5,263 bases of DNA from an uncultured Lachnospiraceae bacterium (GTDB taxonomy: Bacteria; Bacillota; Clostridia; Lachnospirales; Lachnospiraceae), in the NCBI GenBank assembly GCA_910588895.1, contig CAJUSS010000190.1, forward strand, positions 1 through 5,263, read 5' to 3'. The notes under the pieces were generated by a model. The model did not search any database, was not told where the DNA came from, and worked only from the letters and a program-made list of their open reading frames with translations. Of this stretch, positions 1 through 5,263 are shown in pieces. The stretch's first letter is position 1. Every line of letters starts with the position of its first letter. The translations under genes and the position numbers were made by a program.

Positions 1-1708
1 AGCTGTAGTAGGCCCGCATCATGGCCTCGCTGTTGGGATCGATGATCGCCGCGTTCAGGCCGTCATGGAGAGCCATGGTAAAGAAAGCGGCATTGATAAT
101 CTCACGTTGGGGCAGGCCAAAGGAGATATTGGACACGCCCAGGATCGTCTTCCCATGGAGCTCATCCCGCACCCTCCGCAGAGTCTCTAAGGTGGTCAGC
201 GCTCCCTTGCTGTCGGAGCTGACCGTCATGCACAGACCGTCCAGGATGATGTCCTCCGGTCCGATCTTGAAGCGGGCGGCGGTCTCGATGATCTTCTTTG
301 CCACTTGGATCCGCCCCTCTGCCGTCTCCGGGATCCCGTCCTCATCCAGGCAGAGGCCCACCACCACACCGCCGTACTTGGCGACCAATGGGAACACTGC
401 CTCCATCACCTCTGCCTTTCCGTTGACGGAATTGACCAATGCCTTTCCATTGTAGCAGCGGAGGGCCCGTTCCATGGCCCGGGGGCTGGCGGTGTCGATC
501 TGCAGGGGCAGGTCGATCACTGACTGGAGCTCCCGGATCACCTCCTCCATCATAGAAGGCTCATCGATCTCAGGGAGTCCCACGTTCACATCCAGCACAT
601 GGGCGCCATTGTCCTGCTGGGTCACGCCCTGCCGCAGGATGTATTCCAGATCATGGTCCCGCAGGGCCTGCTTGAACTTAGACTTTCCGGTAGGATTGAT
701 CCTCTCCCCGATGATCACCGGGTCCTTTCCCAGCACCACGGCCTGAGAGTAGGAGGAGATCACCGTCCTGTGCTTTCTCTCCGGCCGCTCTACCGGCAGA
801 TCCCTGCACCGTTCTACCAGCTTTTCGATATGCACCGGCGTAGTCCCGCAGCACCCGCCCAGCATCGATATGCCCATCCGGGCGATCGTCTCCATCTCCT
901 GTGCGAACCGATCCGCATCGATGTCATAGACCGTCTTCCCGCCCTCACTCCTGGGAAGGCCCGCATTGGGATTGACGATCACCTGGGTGGAGGACACCTC
1001 CAAAAGCTTCTGGGCGATCGACCTCATCTGCACCGGCCCAAGGCCGCAGTTCAGGCCGAGAGCATCCACTCTGAGTCCCTCCAAGAGAGCCACGATGCTC
1101 TCCACGTTCCCTCCGGTCAATAGCTTTCCCTTCTCGTCAAAGGCCATGGTGGCAAATACCGGCAGACCGCAGCTCTCCTTCGCCGCCAGGACCGCTGCCT
1201 TCACCTCCATGCTGTCGCTCATGGTCTCGATCAAGATCAGATCCGCCCCTGCCTGTACGCCTGCACAGATCACCTCTTTATAAAGCTCAACTGCCCGCTC
1301 AAAATCCAGGTCGCCCAGAGGCTTTAAGAGCTTTCCGGTGGGACCAAGGTCCAGCGCCACGAACACCGGGATATCGTCCTCCCCGGCACACGCTCCCCTG
1401 GCCCGCTCCTCCCAAGCATACTCTTTGCGGGCCCGCTTTCCGTTCTCCACCGCCGCCCGGACGAGCGCTTCAAGCTCCCACTGGCCGCCTGACGGATATT
1501 TCAAGGCGTTGGCACCGAAGGTATTGGTGGTGATGATATTGGCCCCGGCCCGCAGGTACGCCTTGTGGATGTCCACCAGCACCTGGGGATGGAGCAGGTT
1601 CCAGGTCTCCGGCAGCTCTCCCGCCCCAAGACCCTTTTCCTGCAGGAGGCTCCCCATGCCTCCGTCAAAAAAAACGTGATGTCCCTTCATCCATTGTAAG
1701 ATATCCAT
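1..1708 (-). CDS. metH: Cobalamin-dependent methionine synthase, N-terminal 569 residues (cut by window edge)
   Basis: This enzyme transfers a methyl group from 5-methyl-tetrahydrofolate to homocysteine through cobalamin, giving methionine in the cytoplasm. The frame is open without a stop from an ATG at 1708 to the window edge. Residues 1 to about 300 are the homocysteine-binding barrel: DGGMGS at 15-20, a DLGPTGKLLKPLG block, LNCGLG with Cys221, and GGCCGTTP with Cys286 and Cys287. These three cysteines are the expected zinc ligands. From about residue 325 comes the pterin-binding barrel: GERINPTG at 334-341, DVNVG at 373-377, IDT at 404-406, NSVNG at 426-430 and GVSNISFGLP at 524-533. The cobalamin cap and binding domains (DxHxxG motif) should follow outside the window. 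The ATG at 1708 was chosen because AGGAAAG lies 12 nt upstream; the next in-frame ATG (1690) has no such site. It is the last visible gene of a metF-activation-metH run, 87 nt after the activation gene. The identification is very secure; only the C-terminal architecture is unseen. Confidence 0.96.
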   Translation of the reverse strand, partial: MDILQWMKGHHVFFDGGMGSLLQEKGLGAGELPETWNLLHPQVLVDIHKAYLRAGANIITTNTFGANALKYPSGGQWELEALVRAAVENGKRARKEYAWEERARGACAGEDDIPVFVALDLGPTGKLLKPLGDLDFERAVELYKEVICAGVQAGADLILIETMSDSMEVKAAVLAAKESCGLPVFATMAFDEKGKLLTGGNVESIVALLEGLRVDALGLNCGLGPVQMRSIAQKLLEVSSTQVIVNPNAGLPRSEGGKTVYDIDADRFAQEMETIARMGISMLGGCCGTTPVHIEKLVERCRDLPVERPERKHRTVISSYSQAVVLGKDPVIIGERINPTGKSKFKQALRDHDLEYILRQGVTQQDNGAHVLDVNVGLPEIDEPSMMEEVIRELQSVIDLPLQIDTASPRAMERALRCYNGKALVNSVNGKAEVMEAVFPLVAKYGGVVVGLCLDEDGIPETAEGRIQVAKKIIETAARFKIGPEDIILDGLCMTVSSDSKGALTTLETLRRVRDELHGKTILGVSNISFGLPQREIINAAFFTMALHDGLNAAIIDPNSEAMMRAYYS

Positions 1709-1720
1709 ATCTATGCCCAA

Positions 1721-1727
1721 CTTTCCT
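1721..1727 (-). promoter_or_regulatory. Ribosome-binding site of metH
   Basis: AGGAAAG on the minus strand lies 12 nt before the metH ATG. The spacing is long and the match imperfect, so initiation may be weaker than at the neighbouring genes. An in-frame TTG (codon 1720-1718) directly abuts this site and is too close to be the start. Confidence 0.5.
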
Positions 1728-1762
1728 GTTGTTCTTGCCTCCCGGCTCATCCTCCACGATAT

Positions 1763-1786
1763 GACCGGCACATCTCCGGACCGGTC
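1763..1786 (-). repeat. Small GC-rich dyad between the activation gene and metH
   Basis: GACCGG at 1763-1768 and CCGGTC at 1781-1786 are reverse complements separated by 12 nt. The right arm also sits in a perfect 10-bp palindrome, GGACCGGTCC, at 1778-1787. No T run follows on the minus strand, so this is not an intrinsic terminator. It may be a short mRNA hairpin in the 87-nt gap, or chance in GC-rich DNA. Confidence 0.3.
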
Positions 1787-1795
1787 CGCCACCCC

Positions 1796-2476
1796 CTATC
1801 CGCTGCCTTCCCGCCTGTACGGGCAGTCTGCCTTTTTGCACGCCTCGCAGCCTCCTACCGCACAGCGGCGGGGCTTCTTGCTCACCCCGATCACCGCCGA
1901 CACAGACTTGGAAGGCATCATCAGGAAGCTTTCCGTCAGCTTGATCCCGATCCGCTTTCCTGCCTCAAGCGCATTTAAAAGATCGGGCTGACAGTCTAGG
2001 GGAAGATCCCCGTAGCCCGGGCTGAACCGGGGGCGCAGATAGAGCCCCTGGGCTTCATAGCGTTCGGCCAGCTCCTTGCAGACCAGGTTGCAATAGGCCT
2101 CGATCATGGCCGCGGATGCCGCCTGGAGGACCACCGCCCGGCTCATCTGCAGCCGCCCGTACCGCTGGAGCAGATAGTCCACCTCCGCTCCCAGGGTGGC
2201 CGCGAACACGATCACCCGCTCACAGTCCTCCAGGTTCCGGCGCAGAGCCTGGCTCTTGACCAGAAAACAGCCCCCAAAGATCCTATCTCCCTCTAGCAGC
2301 TCCAGCTCAAACTCCCGCTGCAGATGCCTAGGCCGGGCTGTCCTTTCAAGCTCCTCTATCACCGTCTCTAAAAGCGCCAGGATCTGCCCGTCTGCCTGCT
2401 CCCGCCCATAGCCCAGGTAACGGAGGACTTCCTTTCGGTCGATCTCCAGCAGCCGATCATCCATCTCCTTGTCCAT
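1796..2476 (-). CDS. Stand-alone methionine synthase reactivation (AdoMet-binding) protein
   Basis: This 226-residue protein matches the C-terminal activation domain of MetH, here encoded as a separate gene. In E. coli MetH that domain binds AdoMet and, with reduced flavodoxin, remethylates cob(II)alamin formed by occasional oxidation. Hallmarks are RPRFSPGYGD at 148-157, equivalent to the RPxPGYP AdoMet-binding segment of E. coli MetH, and KLTESFLMMPSKSVSAVIG at 179-197, equivalent to its KLTESFAMWPGASVSG segment. No barrel or cobalamin-binding domain is fused to it. The C-terminus carries four cysteines, Cys205, Cys210, Cys213 and Cys218 (CX4CX2CX4C), suggesting a metal or iron-sulfur site. 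This tail is absent from E. coli MetH. The gene lies 88 nt after metF and 87 nt before metH, which itself is expected to lack this domain, so the two gene products probably work as a pair. The start at 2476 has AAGGAGG 12 nt upstream (GAG of the same tract is 10 nt away). A later ATG at 2464 has its purine tract too close. Confidence 0.9.
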   Translation of the reverse strand: MDKEMDDRLLEIDRKEVLRYLGYGREQADGQILALLETVIEELERTARPRHLQREFELELLEGDRIFGGCFLVKSQALRRNLEDCERVIVFAATLGAEVDYLLQRYGRLQMSRAVVLQAASAAMIEAYCNLVCKELAERYEAQGLYLRPRFSPGYGDLPLDCQPDLLNALEAGKRIGIKLTESFLMMPSKSVSAVIGVSKKPRRCAVGGCEACKKADCPYRREGSG

Positions 2477-2488
2477 ATCCCTCTTGCT

Positions 2489-2495
2489 CCTCCTT
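2489..2495 (-). promoter_or_regulatory. Ribosome-binding site of the activation gene
   Basis: AAGGAGG on the minus strand, continued as AG, lies 10-12 nt before the ATG at 2476. The left arm of an 11-bp inverted repeat ends one base upstream of it, so a stem there could influence access to this site. Confidence 0.65.
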
Positions 2496-2496
2496 A

Positions 2497-2579
2497 TCGG
2501 ATATCCTCGTCCTGCCGCCGCACATCCTGCCCGACAGCTGCCTTAAGCGTAAAAAACATCCCCGTCACAGGATATCCGA
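2497..2579 (-). repeat. 11-bp inverted repeat across the metF-activation gene junction
   Basis: TCGGATATCCT at 2497-2507 and AGGATATCCGA at 2569-2579 are exact reverse complements, with 61 nt between them. Each arm contains the 8-bp palindrome GGATATCC. The 2569-2579 arm lies over the last codons and stop region of metF. The other arm sits directly upstream of the activation gene's Shine-Dalgarno site. In the transcript the arms could pair to form a stem enclosing the whole intergenic loop. The arms and their match are seen directly; a role in regulating translation or protecting the mRNA is inference. Confidence 0.55.
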
Positions 2580-3422
2580 CAGGCTGTCCCAGATCCGCTC
2601 GGCCACATCCGGCTTGTTCATGGAGTAGACATGGATGGCATTGACCCCATTGGCCAGCAGGTCGATGATCTGCTCTGTGGCATAGGCGATCCCCGCCTGC
2701 TTCATGGCCTTGGGATCGTCCCCGAACCGGTCCACCACGGCCTTGAACTGTGCGGGGAGATAGGTGCCGGACATCCGGCAGATGGTTTTGACCTGGTTTT
2801 TATTGGTCACCGGCATGATCCCTGCGATCACCGGCACAGTGACCCCCTTTTCCCGGACACGGTAGAGGAAGTTATAGAGGATGTTATTGTCAAAGAACAT
2901 CTGGGTGGTGACAAAGTCACAGCCTGCGTCCACCTTTTCCTTTAAGTGGAGGATATCCTCTGTTTTATTTTTTGATTCCACATGGCCCTCCGGATAGCAG
3001 GCGGCACCGATGCACAGATCCTCTGTCTGTTTGATCTCCCGGATCAGCTCTGCGGCATAGCGATAATCCTTTTCCACCTTTCCGTCTGCGGGGATATCCC
3101 CTCGCAGGGCCAGCACATTCTCGATCTTCTTCTCTTTCAGCTGCTCCAAGACCTGGTGGACCTTTTCCCGGGAAGAGGAGACGCAGGTCAGATGCGCCAA
3201 CGGGGTCACCTGGTATCTTTCCTTGATCTGGGCCGCGATGTCCACCGTATACTTACTGGTCCCGCCTCCTGCCCCGTAGGTCACGCTCATAAAAGCGGGC
3301 TTTAGCTTGGCGATCTGGGCCGCCGCCTTGTCCACACTGTCAAATTTATCCTCTGTCTTTGGCGGGAACACCTCAAATGAGAGGGTAGGCTCGCCTTTTG
3401 CTAAAATGTCTCGTATCTTCAT
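2565..3422 (-). CDS. metF: 5,10-methylenetetrahydrofolate reductase
   Basis: MetF is a cytoplasmic FAD enzyme that reduces 5,10-methylene-tetrahydrofolate to 5-methyl-tetrahydrofolate, the methyl donor for MetH. The product is 285 residues, close to E. coli MetF (296). Family motifs occur in order: SFEVFPPK with Glu17 (equivalent of catalytic Glu28 in E. coli), SVTYGAGGG at 46-54, AHLTC at 76-80, LALRGD with Asp109 (equivalent of Asp120 near the flavin), AACYPEGH at 140-147, and TTQMFFD with Gln174 (substrate contact). IAGIMPVTN follows. The ATG at 3422 is chosen because AAGGAG sits 7 nt upstream and the homology begins there. The frame stays open upstream to a GTG at 3536, but that stretch is basic, unlike MetF and lacks a ribosome-binding site. 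It heads the activation-metH run, 88 nt before the next gene, which points to methionine synthesis rather than a dedicated acetyl-CoA pathway cluster; no metV partner is visible. Confidence 0.97.
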   Translation of the reverse strand: MKIRDILAKGEPTLSFEVFPPKTEDKFDSVDKAAAQIAKLKPAFMSVTYGAGGGTSKYTVDIAAQIKERYQVTPLAHLTCVSSSREKVHQVLEQLKEKKIENVLALRGDIPADGKVEKDYRYAAELIREIKQTEDLCIGAACYPEGHVESKNKTEDILHLKEKVDAGCDFVTTQMFFDNNILYNFLYRVREKGVTVPVIAGIMPVTNKNQVKTICRMSGTYLPAQFKAVVDRFGDDPKAMKQAGIAYATEQIIDLLANGVNAIHVYSMNKPDVAERIWDSLSDIL

Positions 3423-3429
3423 CGCTCTG

Positions 3430-3435
3430 CTCCTT
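3430..3435 (-). promoter_or_regulatory. Ribosome-binding site that fixes the metF start
   Basis: AAGGAG on the minus strand lies 7 nt before the ATG at 3422, ideal spacing. It decides the start against the longer open frame that reaches back to a GTG at 3536. Confidence 0.85.
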
Positions 3436-3461
3436 ATCTTTATCGTGTCTTTTCTATACCG

Positions 3462-3528
3462 TCTGCCGACAGATCCGCCCCTGCCGTAGGCCTCCTGCCT
3501 CCGCTGCACGGCGACGAGCCTGCGGCAG
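3462..3528 (-). other. Foldable GC-rich leader between hflC and metF
   Basis: The 121-nt gap between hflC and metF is GC-rich and can fold. In the transcript, GCAGGC (3523-3518) and GCCGTGC (3512-3506) can pair around a 5-nt loop with one bulged G. CTGCC (3528-3524) and GGCAG (3499-3495) can extend this stem, leaving a 6-nt bulge. Nearer metF, TCTG and CAGA pair around a TCGG loop (3473-3462). No T run follows either hairpin, so neither is a standard terminator. It could be a leader with a regulatory role, a stabilising 3' end for hflC mRNA, or GC-rich chance pairing. No SAM, cobalamin or T-box signature was recognised. Confidence 0.35.
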
Positions 3529-3543
3529 TGACCCACCTGCTCT

Positions 3544-4416
3544 CTATCGCCCCATAAAGATCTCCGCCAGCGGGGAGCCTGCCGGGAGGATCAGGGTATT
3601 GTCCTTGCCCACAAAGGAAGCCCTGGCGGCCTCCAGCGCCCTGGTAAAGGAATAAAATCCCGCCTTTTCCGGGGACCCATAAGCGTCCGCCAAGATCTTC
3701 ATGTACTCGGCCTCCCCTTCTGCCGTGATCTGAGCGGCCTTTGCCTGGGCATCGGAGATCAAGATCGCGATCTCCCGGTCCGTGGTGTTCTGGATCACCT
3801 TAGCCTCTGCCTGGCCCTCGGCCGTGTAGGTAGCCGCGATCTTATCCCGCTCTGAGATCATCCGCTCGTAGACCGCGCCCTTGTTATCGGACGGAAGATC
3901 CAGCTGCTTGGTCTCCACAGACAGCAGCTCCAATCCGTACTGGTCCATATTGTTCCCGATGTGGGCCATGACCGCCTCCGACAGCTCGCCGTCCCGGCTG
4001 CGGATCACATCGTTCTGGTCCATATTGCTGATCACGTTTTTGATCGAATTATATACTGCCGTGTCGATCCTCCGCTCTGCATTGGTGATCGAACCATTTA
4101 AGGACTGGGCGAACTTGAGCGGGTCGGTGATCCGCCACAAAGTATAGGAATCACACAACATAGTCTTCTTATCCTTGGTGATCACATCTGAGGGCGCCAG
4201 GTCGTAGAGCAGGATCTCCTTGGGCAGGGTATCTGCCGTCTGGATAAAGGGGATCTTAAAGCTCAGTCCTGCATAGTCGATGATCCGCTCCACCCGTCCG
4301 AACTGCCGGATCAGCTTATATTCATTTTCCTGGGTCACCACCATGGATCCCAGCCCGCCTGCCAGCAGACATACCAGCAGCAGGGTGAGAGCTGTTTTTC
4401 TAATGGTCTTGATCAT
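3544..4416 (-). CDS. hflC: HflC-like SPFH/prohibitin-family membrane protein
   Basis: HflC with HflK forms a membrane complex that, in E. coli, surrounds and modulates the FtsH protease. The 290-residue product has a basic start (MIKTIRK) and one hydrophobic segment at about 8-27, expected to be a signal anchor with the rest outside the cytoplasm. The prohibitin (SPFH) domain runs from about 26 to 190, beginning with VVTQENEYKLIRQFGRV. YERMISERDKIA at 183-194 and the Ala/Glu-rich helix to about 245 match the family coiled coil, including AEGQAEA and AEGEAEYMKILADAYG. GFYSFTRALEA at 253-263 and the ILPAGSPL ending match the HflC C-terminus. The ATG at 4416 follows AGGAGGT by 5 nt and overlaps the end of hflK by 17 nt, so the two are likely translationally coupled. 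In Firmicutes its partner protease and physiological role are less established than in E. coli. Confidence 0.92.
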   Translation of the reverse strand: MIKTIRKTALTLLLVCLLAGGLGSMVVTQENEYKLIRQFGRVERIIDYAGLSFKIPFIQTADTLPKEILLYDLAPSDVITKDKKTMLCDSYTLWRITDPLKFAQSLNGSITNAERRIDTAVYNSIKNVISNMDQNDVIRSRDGELSEAVMAHIGNNMDQYGLELLSVETKQLDLPSDNKGAVYERMISERDKIAATYTAEGQAEAKVIQNTTDREIAILISDAQAKAAQITAEGEAEYMKILADAYGSPEKAGFYSFTRALEAARASFVGKDNTLILPAGSPLAEIFMGR

Positions 4417-5263
4417 ATCTTACCTCCTCCCGGTCCTCTCCTGCCTGGCTGTCTTCAGCCTTTGCCGCGGCCGTCCCCTCCTCCGCCCGGCCGGCTGCCG
4501 TCCCGCCGCTCTCATGCTGCCTTTCCTCTGCGGTCTGGGTAAAGCTGTCCAGGGGGAGGATCGTACTGGTCTGCCCTGTGCCGTCGATGATCACCTTCAT
4601 CCCGGGCAGGATGTCCTCCATGGTCTCATAGAACATCCGCTCCTTCGTGATCTCCGGGTTCTTCGCGTACTCGGCGTACATGGCGTTGAACTTGGCTACC
4701 TCTGCATTGGCCTCATTGATCCGCTGCACCTTGGAAGACTCCGCTTCCTGCATGATCTGATCGATCTGGGCCTGAGCCTGAGGCAGCTTTTCGTTCCGGT
4801 ATTTGTTCGCATTGTTGATCGCGGTCTCCTTGCCCTGCTTGGCTGTCTCCACCGCCTTAAAGGCCTCCATCACCTCTATGGTGGGCGGTTCTGAATCCTG
4901 GATCGTCACATTGGTCACCTGCAGCCCGATATCATGCTGCTCCAATTTCGCCAGCATCATCTCCTTGACCTTGACCTGGATCTCATTCTTCCCTGTAGTC
5001 AGCACCGAGTCCACATCATAACCTCCGATCACCGTCCGGATGCAGGCCTGGCTGATATTGCGCAGGATCGATACCGGATCCTCCGACGCATACACCGCCT
5101 TCACCGGGTCCGCCACCTTGTACTCCACGAAAAAATCCACGTTGACGAAATTATAGTCACTGGTGATCATCAGGGAGTCCTCTTCCATGCTCGTATTGTC
5201 ATCTGCCGTATAGCCCATGGCAAAGCCCTGGATCGTGGTGTTCACCTTCCTCACCCCCTGGAT
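4400..5263 (-). CDS. hflK: HflK-like SPFH/prohibitin-family membrane protein, C-terminal 287 residues (5' end outside window)
   Basis: This is the partner of HflC in the SPFH membrane complex. The frame is already open at the window edge. The transmembrane anchor and first part of the prohibitin domain, probably 60-100 residues, are missing. In the visible part (numbered from the edge), LMITSDYNFVNVDFFVEYKV at 31-50 and the following ADP match the family segment 'TSDENVVRVEMNVQYRVTNP' of E. coli HflK. ACIRTVIGGYDVDSVLTTGK at 73-92, the PP-containing DSEPPTIEVMEAF at 123-135, the helical segment to about 200, and PEITKERMFYETMEDIL at 203-219 all align with HflK. The core ends with ILPLD at 235-239. 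The last 48 residues form a low-complexity Ala/Glu/Gly tail, likely disordered. A GTG at 5254 could be taken as a start, but it lies inside the conserved domain and is not one. The stop overlaps the hflC start by 17 nt. Confidence 0.92.
   Translation of the reverse strand: MQGVRKVNTTIQGFAMGYTADDNTSMEEDSLMITSDYNFVNVDFFVEYKVADPVKAVYASEDPVSILRNISQACIRTVIGGYDVDSVLTTGKNEIQVKVKEMMLAKLEQHDIGLQVTNVTIQDSEPPTIEVMEAFKAVETAKQGKETAINNANKYRNEKLPQAQAQIDQIMQEAESSKVQRINEANAEVAKFNAMYAEYAKNPEITKERMFYETMEDILPGMKVIIDGTGQTSTILPLDSFTQTAEERQHESGGTAAGRAEEGTAAAKAEDSQAGEDREEVRYDQDH
4422..4428 (-). promoter_or_regulatory. Ribosome-binding site of hflC inside hflK
   Basis: AGGAGGT on the minus strand lies 5 nt before the hflC ATG and within the last codons of hflK. 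It is a near-perfect match to the 16S rRNA anti-Shine-Dalgarno and supports independent as well as coupled initiation of hflC. Confidence 0.8.

Noticed and set aside
21..1679. Several long open frames on the plus strand opposite metH
   Set aside because: They are antisense to a continuous, strongly conserved MetH reading frame, show no recognisable domains and are rich in Ser, Arg and Pro as expected of GC-rich shadow frames.
1713..1991. Plus-strand 92-codon frame across the activation gene-metH gap
   Set aside because: It overlaps the end of the conserved activation protein in antisense, has no ribosome-binding site that I can see and no recognisable features.
2551..2574. Intrinsic terminator after metF (ATCCT/GGGAT stem followed by T6 on the minus strand)
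   Set aside because: The stem is only about 5 bp with a G-U pair and overlaps the metF stop. It is too weak to call, though partial attenuation cannot be excluded.
3453..3458. TATAGA as a -10 promoter box for metF
   Set aside because: No TTGACA-like -35 element lies 16-18 bp upstream (the sequence there is GGGCGG), so it is an unsupported single hexamer.
2565..3536. Longer metF starting at GTG 3536
   Set aside because: The extra 38 residues are basic and unlike MetF, while the ATG at 3422 has an ideal ribosome-binding site and begins right at the conserved N-terminus.
3423..3560. Cobalamin riboswitch before metF (GTCACTG and CAGGAGGCC resemble B12-element pieces)
   Set aside because: The rest of the conserved core is missing, the element would have to extend into hflC codons, and the spacing is too short. 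The resemblance is probably chance.
4400..5254. hflK as a complete gene starting at GTG 5254
   Set aside because: The frame is open to the window edge, and a start there would remove the membrane anchor and part of the prohibitin domain.

Overview
This GC-rich window (roughly 55-60% G+C by eye) encodes five genes, all on the minus strand. In transcription order, from high to low coordinates, they are hflK (5' end cut off), hflC, metF, a stand-alone methionine synthase activation protein, and metH (3' end cut off). I see no tRNA, rRNA, CRISPR array, insertion sequence or phage gene. Three starts carry strong Shine-Dalgarno sites of the AAGGAG or AGGAGGT type. The reactivation module of methionine synthase is a separate gene, as in Thermotoga and many anaerobic Firmicutes. 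Together these suggest a GC-rich member of the Clostridia (Lachnospiraceae or Oscillospiraceae type), probably a gut or other anaerobe. That taxonomic call is an inference.

Region 3544-5263 is the hflKC pair, two SPFH/prohibitin-family membrane proteins. hflC starts inside the last codons of hflK (17-nt overlap), so the pair is almost certainly translated together. In well-studied bacteria these two proteins form a large membrane complex with the protease FtsH. No ftsH lies in the window.

Region 1-3422 is a methyl-transfer module. MetF reduces 5,10-methylene-tetrahydrofolate to 5-methyl-tetrahydrofolate. MetH uses that methyl group, through cobalamin, to turn homocysteine into methionine. 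The separate activation protein would rescue oxidised cob(II)alamin by AdoMet-dependent reductive methylation. The three genes lie in the same direction with gaps of 87-88 nt and look like one operon.

The gaps hold a few small structures. There is a GC-rich, foldable 121-nt leader before metF, and an 11-bp inverted repeat joining the end of metF to the ribosome-binding site of the activation gene. A short GC-rich dyad lies before metH. I could not recognise a known riboswitch, a promoter or a convincing terminator. Overall this looks like ordinary housekeeping sequence. The points most worth a second look are the split methionine synthase, the cysteine cluster at the end of its activation protein, and the inverted repeat.
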